Source of the DNA: Branchiostoma floridae
Taxonomy: Eukaryota; Chordata; Leptocardii; Amphioxiformes; Branchiostomatidae
NCBI RefSeq assembly: GCF_000003815.2
Contig: NC_049979.1
Coordinates: 31,927,013 to 31,991,012 of the forward strand
Reading direction: 5' to 3'
DNA length: 64,000 bases
Shown here: positions 32,780 to 44,912 of the stretch, one piece after another
Layout: each line of letters starts with the position of its first letter
How positions within the stretch are numbered: position 1 is the stretch's first letter
Translations under genes and position numbers: made by a program
Notes under the pieces: model-generated
Told to the model about the DNA's origin: nothing
What the model saw: the letters and a program-made list of their open reading frames with translations, nothing else
The model's database searches: none

Positions 32780-35700
32780 CCCTACTCAGACCGGGCTTTT
32801 TTGGCCATCCCTGTACCGGGGGTGGGGGGGTTGAGGCCCTCCATTTCTAAGTCCTCTCACTCTAAAACGACGTGCCGTAGGGACACCAAATTTTAGACAC
32901 ATAATGTCGACAAAATAGCTGACACGTGTTTAACGTTTGATTTTACGTTGATGTAAGATGACGTAATTATGACGTCATCAATTAGATTAAATTGGCCGGA
33001 CCCATAAAAAAAGGGTATTTTCAGAAATCTTCAAGTTATGCTACAAAAATGTAACAACAACTGCAGATAGAATAATAATGTTTATTACGACTTGCGTTTC
33101 TAATAGCAACATCAATGACGTCAAAATGACGTCATAAAATGACGCAATGCACATCTAAGATACGAGTTGGCCTCCGCCATATTATATCGACCACCTTGAA
33201 TTTTTAAAAATACTTTTTTGCAACAAATAACCACAAAGGGCAATGGGGATAGACTAGATTCATTCATTTAGATGGTTTTTGATGAAAAAATACCAGGTGG
33301 TTACAAATTTTAACCCTCATCCGACCGGTACATTTTTACGACGAATCTGACCGTATGGGGTCATTTTTGACCCCATTTTGTTTTGCTCATAGACATATTT
33401 CTGCTGGCTTTTTTTGTCATTTGTATGGATTTAATGTTTCACCAAGCTATGAAAAATATTTTGACAAGTTTTGATGGCAGTAATTTTTACTCATTATTAT
33501 AATTTATGCAGAAAATAAGGAGAAACCATCTTTTGCTTTAAAAATCTACCATACTCCACTTACTTTAACAATGTTTTTGTCTTAGCAATTTCTAAACGAT
33601 AAGTTTGATGCTACAAGAATGCTGATGGCATAATCATGTTTTTGACAAAAAAGATACAATATTTGTGAAAAGTAACGAATTTATTACTTAATTATGCACC
33701 ATACTCTGTCACCTAAATACATACATACAATAACTCTTGTCTATATATTTTCCGCAAAGATGTTTCTTGTAGGTTCCTTCTGCACATTCTGTCCATATAT
33801 TGTTTTTTAATTAATTAGAACCATTTTCACTTTCATTAGCATAGGTAGTTAGTGCTCATATTCAAAATTTATGCATAATGTCTAAAAAATGTGTTTTACA
33901 CTAAAAAAACTATATTTCTTTCAAAATATTCGGTGTTTACTCATCTAAACAACTATATTTTGTTGCTGTAATAGCAATGATGAGGAATGCCTGTTATTTT
34001 ATTGAAATTTCTTGATATTTACGTAATTAATGATTCATAATTGGCTGCTCCATTCACTTAAGATTGCCCAGGCTTGCCTTGCCAGATATCTCATTTAAAT
34101 ATGATTATTAGGTACTTGGATATTGAAATGAGCCAAGTGCCAGTATATAGCTTGTAAATATGCAGTAGTTTGAGTGATAATTGCCGCCCAGTGTCCCGCC
34201 TTCACTTTGCATCCCAATCAGGCGCTAATCTGTCCTGGTGAGGTAATTGCTCGCACTCAATTTCTAAAATCTGAGGAAGTGCAAACGGAAGGACAAGACA
34301 GTCGTGTATTTATTTATACAGAATACTGGTTCATTGCCACTAATGATTTCGGCAAAACAAGAAACAATACACATCTGTGAAACGCTGAATGGGGATATGG
34401 GAATGCATGCGCTTGGATTAACTTTCAATCTATTTTCTAATCGTCATTTCTTTATTCTTATTGATTCATTTTCTTTAACCATAAATTTGACACTCAGATA
34501 TGACACTTTTGAGTTTGTTAATCACAGCTGAGCAAAATGGAAGCTCCTTTGTTCAATCCTAAATTTCAGCAGGGCAGCCATTGTAAAAGTTGTATTTGTC
34601 ACGGCGTATCACTGTGTGTAGTCTGGTCTTTTGTCTCTGCCCGGGTGTGAACGACAAACAAAAAGTACCTTCTTCACAACCAGGGAGAACTACAATCTAA
34701 CCCATACAAAAGATGGGGAAAAAATCACAGTCTCATACTCAGATAAATGTTTGAAGTATTTGACATGCTTCTGAAAGTTTTAACCACTCCCGCTGCTCTA
34801 AAAACATTTATCAAAAATGTTATGCATCATACTTGAAGTGCTTCAAGTAAACTGCAAAAGAGCACAGCAAAACATAAACACATTAAATGGAAGACACCCT
34901 ATATATTTCTATATAAACTCCTTGCCCTAAATGACCAGACTTTTTTGCCCACTATAACGGCCGGGGAAAGGGCATTTCACCAACATCTGTTAAGGGAAGC
35001 ACAGGATTCTAGCTATAAAAAGAAAAGAACATACGAGTTGAATTAGTGTGGTTATTTCCCTTTGTCGGCCTAGATCATATGTATGGTTTTATGTCTGGAC
35101 CAACCTCCAAATAACACAACTTTTGTACAATTGTCTTGGAGGAAATATAGAAGGAGGAGACCAATGTCACAAAAGCACACAATTTGGCTCTCTGTTCTAT
35201 TCTGGTGCGTTCGAAAAAATTGTTGGACCAAAATCGCTTCATTTCATACCCCAGTTTGGCAGTATTGAGTCAAGGACGTTGTAATGTATTGAGCAAGGAG
35301 GTTAATGTCTGAGCTATATAACTTATCTCCAAGCAGAACTTGCGGTAGCATAAGATAGTATTAGTGAGGAGTTTCATTGGCCTCCGCCTTCATTCCCAAG
35401 CTAATGATGCTATCTTCAATATGCCACGGCAAACTCCCTTTTTCGGCAAACCAAGCTCCTTGGGCAAAAACCCTTTCCCGGCGCATGAAAACGTAGCTAG
35501 ACGTTGAAAATCGCGAACCAACGCCCCCCACCCATCCCCAATAAAAAACAGCCCCGTTCGAAGACTGCAACAGAGGCAAAGTCGGACTTGCTTTGAGCGA
35601 ATTTTGCTGAGTTTTTGCCGAATAGTACAGTCTCTTGACACCAGCGATTCGAAGCCGCGCTGCGGGGCCAAAATGCCCGGCCAGTTGGTGGCGCTTGAAC

Positions 35701-37120
35701 CCTACTTTTACATTTTGTACGGCTTTCTGGATGTGCATCTTGTAGAATCCATCTTCAATGTAAATAGAGAGACTTATTCTCTAACACTGACTGAAAATTT
35801 TCTCGTTCTATGAGCATAATAACAATCTTGCTACAAAACAACTGTTTATACCAACAGACTAGTCTACGCATAACAATAAACCTTGGTTCTTTTGTCATGG
35901 CACAAGTGCAAATTACAGCTAATTCCTTCCCATGGAGGTGCTAATTACGACCTGTCACGTTGAGTGATGGGCAGATTTACTAAAACATGGCTTACAGGGT
36001 AAAAATTGATGGTACAAACTTCAAACCTTTGTAGAAAACGGTAGCAATGACTTAAAATGATTGAAAAGGAAATTAGATCGTTGGAAATGTCCTGTTCTAC
36101 ACTCAAATGTAGTTGAATATATTGTATATGGTCTTTGTTTTGAGTTATAAGGTGATTATAGAAAAAGGTACCCTAAAATTATATGCATAAATGTGAAAAA
36201 ATCAATATTTTTCACAGAGCAGGAACATGTTTCTCAATAAATCTCACTAGTTCTGAAAGGGAACATATGTCAGTATGTGCTAAAAAAATTTCATGTAATT
36301 TGCGCGCTGGGAATGGTTTTCTAGACTACATTTTGTTGGAAAAATTATACATCATAATAAATTGTAATATCTCAAAATTCAGAGTATGTAACTTCATAAA
36401 CGACTCATGTTTGCATTTCTATAGTTGTGTTTTCCGTATACACCAGATTTGAGGCATTTTCAAGCTTCTATGACGGAGTTATGACAATTTTCCGACAGGA
36501 CTTTGAAAGTAGTGCTCATATGCCCTGGGCCATCTTAAGCCAACAGAGTGGGGTCATTTTTGACCCCACCGAACCAGACACAAACTTTCAAGTATAGCTT
36601 ATACAATAATGGGCAAAACTCAGTGAAAAATTGGTAGATGCTGTAAGACATGTATATTAACAAATTCATGGAAGGATTTTCGATGAAAAATGTTGCTTTG
36701 GCAGATGAAAATATACGCCTGGGGTCAAAAATGACCCCATACGGTTGGATGAGGGTTAAGGGATAATTAGCTTGTTATTCTTGATCTGGCCATACGGTCC
36801 GACATGGATTTTGGGCTGATGACGTCATAATACTAGCAAAATTTATCCATATATAATTATGAAAGATATGCCAGATAATATAAGATTTTGTTTATGCAAC
36901 AAAATAGCAGTAATATAGCAAATAAATGTGAAAATTACATTGTCAGAACCAAAAATAGTGATTTTTGGCAAAACTGCCTGTCAACAAACGGTTACCATGG
37001 CAACACGAAAAAATGGAAAATTTGTCAAACTTTTTGAAGTTCTAGCGTAAGCCGTTCTGGCGTTATAGAACATCAAAGTTAGCGCAGGCCTCAAAAGCCC
37101 CCCCCCCCCTATGAATAGGG
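32780..37120 (-). mobile_element. TTAA-type element split by a 3.4-kb nested element
   Basis: The left end CCCTACTCAGACCGGG (32780) and the right end CTATGAATAGGG followed by TTAA (37121-37124) belong to one copy: without 33314-36755 its length is about 0.9 kb, like its relatives. It has triplet TGACGTCA near 33116-33148, a CCGCCATATTATAT block, and GTTACCATGGCAAC near 36991. The left flank AGTA does not match TTAA. Confidence 0.8.
33314..36755. mobile_element. 3.4-kb TTAA element, CCCTCATCCGACCG family
   Basis: TTAA (33310-33313), CCCTCATCCGACCGG at the left; CCAACC-type complement GGTTGGATGAGGG and TTAA (36756-36759) at the right. Inside both ends lies CCGTATGGGGTCATTTTTG, whose core GGGGTCATTTTTGACCCC is a near palindrome; another copy is at 36549. 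It is inserted at the TTAA of the interior word ACAAATTTTAAGGGATAATT, which is uninterrupted in sister copies (56357). Interior ORFs (34174-34531, 35048-35284, and 35738-35361 on the minus strand) are not recognisable as transposase. It may be a non-autonomous relative of a piggyBac-type element. Confidence 0.8.
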
Positions 37121-37124
37121 TTAA

Positions 37125-38223
37125 GAGGAAACCTCTACAATTAAACCGTCCAATAAATTCGGCAAACGTAAACTACTAGAGCTCAGTCTTCGGTTGACTG
37201 CGGTAAATTTAACATCAGGGAGGGAAGACTGAGACTGCTGACGAACACACGTTTATTTCCAATTCAAGTTAGAAATTAGGATACAGCAGATAAAAAATCG
37301 AAGTATATAGATAAAAAAAGCTTTACCTAAAACAGAATATAAAGTAATGACAATGATTGTTTGGCTTACTCTGGTAGTGTCAGACATGACTGGTAGTTGA
37401 TTTACATGATTATGATACATAGTCCATGTTGGTAGACTTCCTAATAAATACCACATTCTCAGCCATATTTCTAGACACATAAATATCAAACCTAGTTTAG
37501 TTTTATAAGGAAACATTTTCAAGTAGCAAACATCGTAGATACAATGATTCATTTTGGATACAAAGTTGACGGAGCTGAGTTGAAAGTTTCAATTTGAGTA
37601 CAAGGTTGGTTTCCAAAAAAATCTCAGTGAATTAAAAATAGATTCAAGAACGCTTTAGGTATCGTTCCTCAGGCGTCCTTTGAAACTAAGATTCTGACAA
37701 ACATAATTTACGTTTGGAGAGATTCGACAATGGTCACATTCCATTCAGCCGTTGACTCGTTTCTCATTGTGCTGCTACTGAAACTGCTTGCCTTCAGGAC
37801 CAGCCGGACTAAGATTAATCCGTATTTGAGGAAAGCTAGGGTCCTGATCATCCAACTTGAATTATTTACAATAGTGGGCAGATCTAGAGGTTTTTTTTTA
37901 ATGGGAGCGTAATAAGGCGTCGATTTCCCGAATTTAACATTAGTTTTGACACGAATTTTCATCATTATAATCCGATGTACATAAGCTAAAAGACATTTCA
38001 TAGAACAACGTACCCTTATCTTAAAGTCATTTTAAATGCCATGTAGGATTTCATAGATATAAAAATAGATATAACGGATAGATAGGTAAATATATACCAT
38101 GTAAACATTCATTGTTTTATAGTACAATGCTAAACTTTCTTACAACGCTAAAAAAGATATTAGAATTGTACTATGACTACTATCAACACATACCAGACCC
38201 CACGAAAAGTCGTTGTTTTACTT
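37125..38223. other. Downstream region of the sulfotransferase gene
   Basis: AT-rich. CCAATAAATTCGGCAAACG at 37151 resembles CCAATAAATCCGGCTAACG near 1893, a weak dispersed repeat. The 3' UTR of the sulfotransferase gene must lie here; on the minus strand an AATAAA is present near 37253, but nothing shows it is the one used. Confidence 0.4.
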
Positions 38224-39268
38224 TCACTTCCTGATTGACTTTTTATATAAATCTTTAAGTTCGTTTGTGAATGGTATTTCAGCCTTAGCCATGTGAACAC
38301 AGGTTTGATTTCGCATTTCAGATTCATTCAATACAATACCAACAACTGGTACTCCGGGGGGTTCAAAAAATCTAAATGTCCTAGCTCTGATATCAGAGGT
38401 CGTCATACGCGTGTTTATACACTCAGCTTCAAGACGCCTATTCTTCTGCTTTAGTAACTCCACCTTTTTTTTCCAGTCAAAAGGGAGATGAGAAAGTTTT
38501 TCCCATAATGATCTGTTGAAATGGTCAAACAGCATACTATCCGCTTTGTTCCATTGCCTTATCTTCTCTTCCATGTCCTTCGTTAGATGTTGGAAAGAAG
38601 TGGATTCCCTTTCATTCAGCTTGAAATATGTAACGTCATTGACATCCCAGCAAAGAGTGTGTTTTAAAAGCACCATGGACTCCTCGAAATAGTCTGACAC
38701 CAGAACAAGTGAAAATATTCTATCAACATAATTAATAGCATCTCTTATGGAAGATTCTGACTCTAGCTGATAAGGGTCGTATCCCAGGTCGAAAAACACT
38801 GGGTTACGAGAAAAGCGTATCTTACTATATTTTCCTACAAAATAAGACGGGTCATCAAGAAAAGCTTCTAGGGCATTCTGTTTTGTAATGTGGAATTTCT
38901 TTCTAAATTGAAAGTACTCGAAAGCAGATTGGAATAATTTACCAGGACTTCGCACAGCTGTTATGTAAACTGAGTCGTTTGGCATAAGATCCCTCATGTT
39001 GTCATAATGGAAGCGAGTGTGATGACATAATATATTGTAGGCGGTCTTGTTCTTGTTTTGGTTTACGGGCAACACAGATGACCTTTCAAAAAAACCAGGA
39101 AACCTATGGCCAGTGCGTGGTAAGGCAAAAGTAAGGTTTTTGTTCAGTCCATACCGCATGATTACATTTTGAATGGTAGAACCAGCCGTTTTGTGCGTCT
39201 TCAGGAAAACTATGTTCGTCTTGGCTGAACACTTTCCGGCGTTTGACTCATCCACCTGAAAGATGCTA
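38224..39268 (-). CDS. Sulfotransferase exon 2: catalytic domain
   Basis: Acceptor GTAATTTCAG at 39271-39269 follows a T-rich tract. The 1045-bp exon carries the whole lumenal catalytic domain to the TGA at 38226-38224. The upstream open frame to 39366 is intron read-through, not protein. The C-terminal end (IPFTNELKDLYKKSI) resembles the helical end of Gal3ST proteins. Codon use is even, with no frameshift. Confidence 0.93.
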
Positions 39269-42200
39269 CTGAAATTACGATATAAAAAAAAGAACGTTAT
39301 CAATACACATCTGGACTTTTGATACGGCTGGTGACATAATTCATGTGAAGTGACAAACAAAAGCAATGAAATAAACCCTATCTAGACAGGGAGGAGCATA
39401 AATGTGCCTGCGACAAATTTCACGTCGTATAACTACCGACGTGTACTGGAGCTACGAAACTAGGTGACTTTTCCTAATGTATCCTTGTCAATAATTCTTG
39501 GAAAAATTGCGACTTTTGTCAAGTTGCCATGGCAGCGAGTTTCTGGCAGGCATGTGTAACAAAATTAGCAAATTTCAGGTCAAATGATGAGGTTTTATTG
39601 GTTTTATTGCTGTCGAACTTGTCTTTCTGTATTATTTAGATATATTGAATTCCATGTTATATTTGTGAATAGATATTCAAAATATCTGCTTATTTGACTG
39701 CTGCCGTTGTCCATATAACGCATAAACAGCTTAGCTATGGCAAAAATTGTTACTTTTTCAGGACGTTAGCTGGCAAAAAAGGATTACGAAAGTTTAAATG
39801 TTTCCTATTTTTTCAAGCTACCATGGCAGCCGGTTGCTGACAGGCAGTTTTTGCAAACGTTGCTAATTTCCGTTCCGTTCTTACAATGTATTTGTAAGGT
39901 TTCCTTGCTACATAAATGATATTTCGCTTCATGAATAATTTTTTTTTGTATGGCACCAAATATCGGCGAAGCTGCCTGGGTTTGCCATGTACAAAATCCA
40001 ATGGCGGACTGTATGACAAAATCAAGTATATTAACTATATCAAGTATATCAACCACCCTATTTCCCCTTAACCCTATTCAGACCGGGGGGGGGGGCTTTT
40101 GAGGCCCGCGCTAACTTCGATGTCCTATAACGCCAGAACGGCTTACGCTAGAGCCACCAAATTTGGTGAGTTTTCCTAAAATATTGTTGGCAACAATTTT
40201 ACGAAGTTTGACAAATTTTCCATTTTTTCTTGTTGCCATGGCAACCGTTTGTTGACAGGCAGTTTTGCCAAAAATCACTATTTTTGATTCTAGCTATGTA
40301 TTTTTCACATTTATTTGCTATATTACTGCAATTTTGTTACATAAATAAAATCTTATATTATTCAGCATATCTTTCATAATTATATATGCATAAATTATGC
40401 TAATTTGATGACGTCATCAGCCCAAAATCCAAGTTGGCGGACCGAATGGCCAGATCAAGAATAACAAGCTAATTATCCCTTAAAATTTGTAACTACCTGG
40501 TATTTTTTCATCAAAAACCATCTAAATGAATGAATTTAGTCTATTTACATTGCCCTTTGTGATTATTTGTTGCAAAAAAAGTATTTTTAAAAATTCAAGG
40601 TGATGGATATAATATGGCGGAGCCCAACTCGTATCTTAGACGTACATGACGTCATTTTATGACGTCATATTGACGTCATTGATGTTGCTATTGGCAACGC
40701 AAGTCGTAATAAACATTATTATTCTGTTATCTGCACTTGTTGTTACATTTTTGCAGCATAACTTGAAGTTTTCTGAGAATACCCATTTTTCATGGGTTTG
40801 GCCAATGTAATCAAATTGATGACGTCATAATTACGTCATCTTACGTCAACGTAACGTCACATACTTGTTAGATATTATGTCGAAATCATTTCCTGAAAAT
40901 TTGGTGGCCCTACGGCACGTCGTTTTAGAGTTATAGGACTTAAAAGTGGAGGGCCTCAAAAGCCCCCCCCCCCCCGTCCAGGGATGACCAAAAAAGCCCG
41001 GTCTGAATAGGGTTAAATTTCATAACTACATGTTGTTTTTCATTAAAAAAATAACGCAACGTTTTTTCTTCGATTTGAAGTTGGTCGACCAAAGATGGCT
41101 GACTCCAACAATTATCTTTAATATTTATGACGTATTTTTATGACGTTACATTTGGCGTAATTGGTGTTGCTATTCACAACATTAGTATTATGTTTTCTAC
41201 ACTTGTTGTTAGATATTTGTTTTATACCTGGAAGTATTATACAGAGGGTTTCATATTACGTCATAATGTCTGCGACGCTAATATTTCAGTTCTGAATAGG
41301 GCTTAGAATGGACTTTTAAGAAAGTATGAGCTGTTAAAAAAGTGAATATTTGTTTAAAAAAGGCAAATCTTGTGCGAGAATTCTTTTCCACTTAACCCTA
41401 TTCAAACCGGGCTTTTTTGGTCATCCCTGGACCGGGGGGGGGGGCGGGGGGGGGGGGGGGGGGGGGCTTTTGAGGCCCTCCACTAAGTCCTCTAACTCTT
41501 GAACGACGTGCCGTAGGGCCACCAAATTTTTAGGACATGATATCGACATAATATCTGACGAGTATTTGACGTTACGTTGACGTAAGATGACGTAATTATG
41601 ACGTCATCAAATTGATTATATTGGCCGGACCCATGAAAAAAGGGTATTCTCAGAAAACTTCAAGTTATACTACAAAAATGCAACAACAAGTGCAGATAAC
41701 AGAATAATAATGTTTATTACGACTTTTATTGCCAATAGCAACATCGGTGACGTCAGAATGACGTCATAAAATGACGTCATGCACATCTAAGATGCGAGTT
41801 GGGCTCCGCCATATTATATCCACCACCTTGAATTTTTAAAACTACTTTTTTTGCAACAAATAATCACAACGGGCAATGGGAATAGACTAAATTCATTCAT
41901 TTAGATGGTTTTTGATGAAAAAATACCAGGTAGTTACATATTGTAAGGGATAATTAGCTTGTTATTCTTGATCTGACCATACGGTCCGCCATCTTAGATT
42001 TTGGGCTGATGACGTCATCAAATTAGCATAATTTATGCATATATAATTATGAAAGATATGCTAAATGATATAAGATTTTATTTATGCAACAAAATTGCAG
42101 TAATATAGCAAATAGATGTTAAAAATACATTGTTATAACCAAAAATAGTGATTTTTGGCAAAACTGCCTGTCAGAAAACGGTTGCCATGGCAACACGAAA

Positions 42201-43585
42201 AAATGGAAAATTTTTCAAACTTCGTAAAATTGTTGCCAACAATATTTTAGGAAAACTCACTAAATTTGGTGGCTTTAGCGTAATGTGTTCTGGCGTTATA
42301 GGACATCGACGTTGGCGCGGGCCTCAAAAGCCCCCCCCCGGTCTGAATAGGGTTAAAACTGACCATTTGAAAACAATTATTGAACTTCTTATATGATCTC
42401 CATACGCAAAATCAAATATAAAAGATTAAGAATGGCCCCTTTACAGATACCAATATGTTAAATGACTTGACTTTATTGACGATGAGACAAGTGATTGGTA
42501 GCGGCCTTGTAGCGGCAGAACCTATAAAAATGCGGACAAACATACAAAGAATTCATCGCAAGAAACAATACAATATAATGCAATAAATGAACATGTCTCG
42601 ATGTACTCCAGGTCCAAAAGTAAATTTTAATTCAGTAACGTGAATCAACTTCTGAAACCATTGCAAAATACTGGACACTACCAGCAAAACCAGTAATTAA
42701 ATTGGAGCATTCTAAGTTTTACAAATTTTTGCATTACTATAAATATAAATAATTCTTCCCATGACAGACTAATCCAACATCAATTCTATTCATAACATGG
42801 GATTTTGTGTAGTCAACCTAGTCCAAAATTAAATTCTACAAATGCCGTCAGTGCATGATTGTGGTCTTCTATTACAATTTTTGGATGCAAAATGGCTTAT
42901 ATGCCAAGTTTCAGATTGTTTGATTAATCAGGCGCAACCATTGGTTGGTCAATCAAATGGATCAGTCAAGCACACCCGGAAAAACTAACAGAGCCAAGTG
43001 GTGGGTTAATGGCATTTACCCAAACATTTCAAGCTTTAAGAAACATTCCACACAAAAATCCAGAATATATCATTTGAAAAGCTTTTATGCCAGTTATTAC
43101 AGATGGATCATTTGGATTATTATCTAAGGCAACCTCATATCAAATTAACCGTCATTTTGGTCTAAAACCCCAAATGATATAATTCAAATTGTATATATAA
43201 TATGGATATGAAAAAGGCACCTAGGTATTGGTCGACCTAATCTAACCTTGTATCCAATTTCAGGTCATTCGGCCATAACTGACTCAGATGGATTTATTTT
43301 CAAATAAGACAGAACCATCCTAAAAGCCAATATTTTAACTCATACCCTAGGAATGGTTAAAATGTTATAAAGTCATTGCTATATGGCCAGTGATTTTGCA
43401 ACCGTTTGAACTTACGTATGGATTATAATATTTTAAACTTACCTTGAAGAAAGTATTTTTCCAATAGGTACTTGAAGATCCACGTAGCGAAGTAATGCAA
43501 ATAATAAGCCGGCGACAAGAATGAAGGCCGCTCTCCTCTTTAACGGTTTGATGCACCAGTCCCATGCTTCTTTACGTTCGTTCAT
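38224..43585 (-). CDS. Galactose-3-O-sulfotransferase, two coding exons
   Basis: Exon 1 (43585-43443) and exon 2 (39268-38224) join in phase 2 (AG|T, Ser) through a GTAAGT...TTTCAG intron to give 395 residues, close to the length of vertebrate GAL3ST proteins. Residues 1-18 are cytosolic and basic, and 19-35 form one signal-anchor helix (AAFILVAGLLFALL), so it is a type II Golgi membrane protein. The PAPS 5'-phosphosulfate loop is NIVFLKTHKTAGST (66-79) and the 3'-phosphate motif is AVRSPGKLFQSAFEYF (152-167, Arg154 and Ser162). Several N-glycosylation sequons occur (NLT, NKT, NRS, NES, NQT). It should transfer sulfate from PAPS to the 3-OH of galactose on glycolipids or glycans. Which of the GAL3ST1-4 paralogues it matches cannot be told here. 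The intron is mostly transposon. Confidence 0.93.
39376..41301. mobile_element. TTAA-type element in sulfotransferase intron (outer)
   Basis: Left end TAAA then CCCTATCTAGACAGGG (39376); right end TCTGAATAGGG (41301). Degenerate interior with GTTGCCATGGCAGC near 39523 and CCAATGGCGGACTG near 39999. Split at an internal TTAA by the fresher copy at 40072-41012. Its edge lies 107 bp from the acceptor of exon 2. Confidence 0.7.
40072..41012 (+). mobile_element. Nested TTAA-type element, CCCTATTCAGACCGG family
   Basis: TTAA (40068-40071), CCCTATTCAGACCGGGG; AAAAGCCCGGTCTGAATAGG G, TTAA (41013-41016); 941 bp. GTTGCCATGGCAAC at 40232-40245; ATGCTAATTTGATGACGTCA; CCAAGTTGGCGGACC; a TGACGTCA triplet at about 40648-40680. 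Well preserved. Confidence 0.9.
41396..42352 (-). mobile_element. TTAA-type element, opposite orientation
   Basis: TTAA (41392-41395), CCCTATTCAAACCGGGC; CCCGGTCTGAATAGGG, TTAA (42353-42356); 957 bp. GTTGCCATGGCAAC at 42181-42194. The terminal G-run has expanded to more than 30 bases with one C (41433-41466). It lies in the same intron as the previous copy and in inverted orientation to it. Confidence 0.9.
43443..43585 (-). CDS. Sulfotransferase exon 1: cytosolic tail and signal anchor
   Basis: The ATG at 43585 has A at -3. The frame reads MNERKEAWDWCIKPLKRR, a 17-residue hydrophobic helix, then YVDLQVPIGKILSS, and is cut after two bases of a codon at CTTCAAG|GTAAGT, a consensus donor. Basic residues before the helix fit the Nin-Cout topology of Golgi sulfotransferases. 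A different minus-strand frame is also open here (43565-43365) but lacks a helix. Confidence 0.88.
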
Positions 43586-44912
43586 GTTGCTGTAGAACAC
43601 AAGCAGCCTATATCTTTTTTACGAAATGTACAATCTTCGAACATGACCAAGCTTACATTGTTTAGCTGCAGCAAAGACGTAGGTCCACACACCCAGAACA
43701 TGCGCTGTAAAAAAAATTGCAACAAAATTTAGAATCCGTACTGAAAAAAAAAATTTCGACAGGTGTAGGTACGTTAGCATAGTACGTGTTGTGTAGAGCC
43801 AATTGTCTTCTTTTTGGCAATAATTTGGCTTGTAGTAAAACTAGTACATTTATTTTTTATTGGAACACGCCCTTCGTAGTCATTTCTTAATTAGATAAAA
43901 GCGACCACACCTCAAGAAAATTCGTCCTAGTACATGTTTACAGACAGAAAAAAAATACGTGTAGAACGTTTTTATCTCAACGATAAGAAAATTAACATAT
44001 GGAACTAGCTTTCGGGGTTCGGTTTCCACGGTATCAAAACAACAGCATCGACAACATTTGGAAAGCCATCTATACGATACCTTGCCCTACACCAGGTTGA
44101 TCATATAGAAAGGCCAGCATACCCTGAGAAAATTTTGCCCCTGATCAAAAGGTGGGATCACACATGCGTGTCTATTCAAGTCCGTTTGAGGTGCGTATCA
44201 AGCTCTAAGTCTCTACCAGGCTATACAGGTCAGATGAGTCAGCTGACTGAGAAGTATGGTTAAAGCCCCAGTTAACTTGTCTGACATGTTACCTGCTTAC
44301 GTTTGTCCATTTCTATTATTTTTTTCAAATACTTCCATGCGCGCCTCATACGGACATAAATATATATGAAGGTGTGACCTCACCTTAAGACGACGTTTAA
44401 GGACTATTGGTCATTTCTAGCAAACAGAGAAAAGTGACTGGAATAAGATGGCCTGCAAAATAAATTGTCATGAATGTCATGAATGAAATCCCCCATATTG
44501 GAAGACAGATGGTCAAAACAAAGTAAAGAACCTGCATACCCTATCCATTGCATGTCGGGTGGTACACTGTAGAGGGAAATGTTGTCCTCAATGAATTAGA
44601 ATGGTGGTAACAGTATGGAGTTTAAACGTTATGATGATAGCCCAAAGACAAGCTGCGCATATGATTAAATTTTCTTTTAAATAAAGAGTGCGCAGGTCAA
44701 GTCAGCTCTGCTGTGTTCGACTAGAATAGTTTCTGCCTGGAAATGTATAAAACAAACTAGCTATTGTTTCCAATGGTAAAATGATTGATGTACGTTACAC
44801 TATGTCGAAAGTAATTTTTGGCGACGCCTGATGGGCGAGCCTAATAGTATAGTGAGCGACCGTTTGCAAAAAAGTCCAAAAACTGTACAGGAATGCCAAC
44901 GTCCGCATCATG
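43586..44912. other. Upstream flank of the sulfotransferase gene
   Basis: The promoter should be here or beyond, but I see no TATA box or other convincing signal at a fixed distance from the ATG. Ordinary AT-rich DNA. Confidence 0.35.

Noticed and set aside
34174..35738. piggyBac transposase inside the 3.4-kb element
   Set aside because: I looked for the DDE-type blocks in all frames and found none I could support; the ORFs are short and unrelated in appearance.
39269..39366. N-terminal extension of the sulfotransferase (MLLFVTSHELCH...)
   Set aside because: It is intron read-through: a TTTCAG acceptor joins in phase to exon 1 with a signal anchor, which the family requires.
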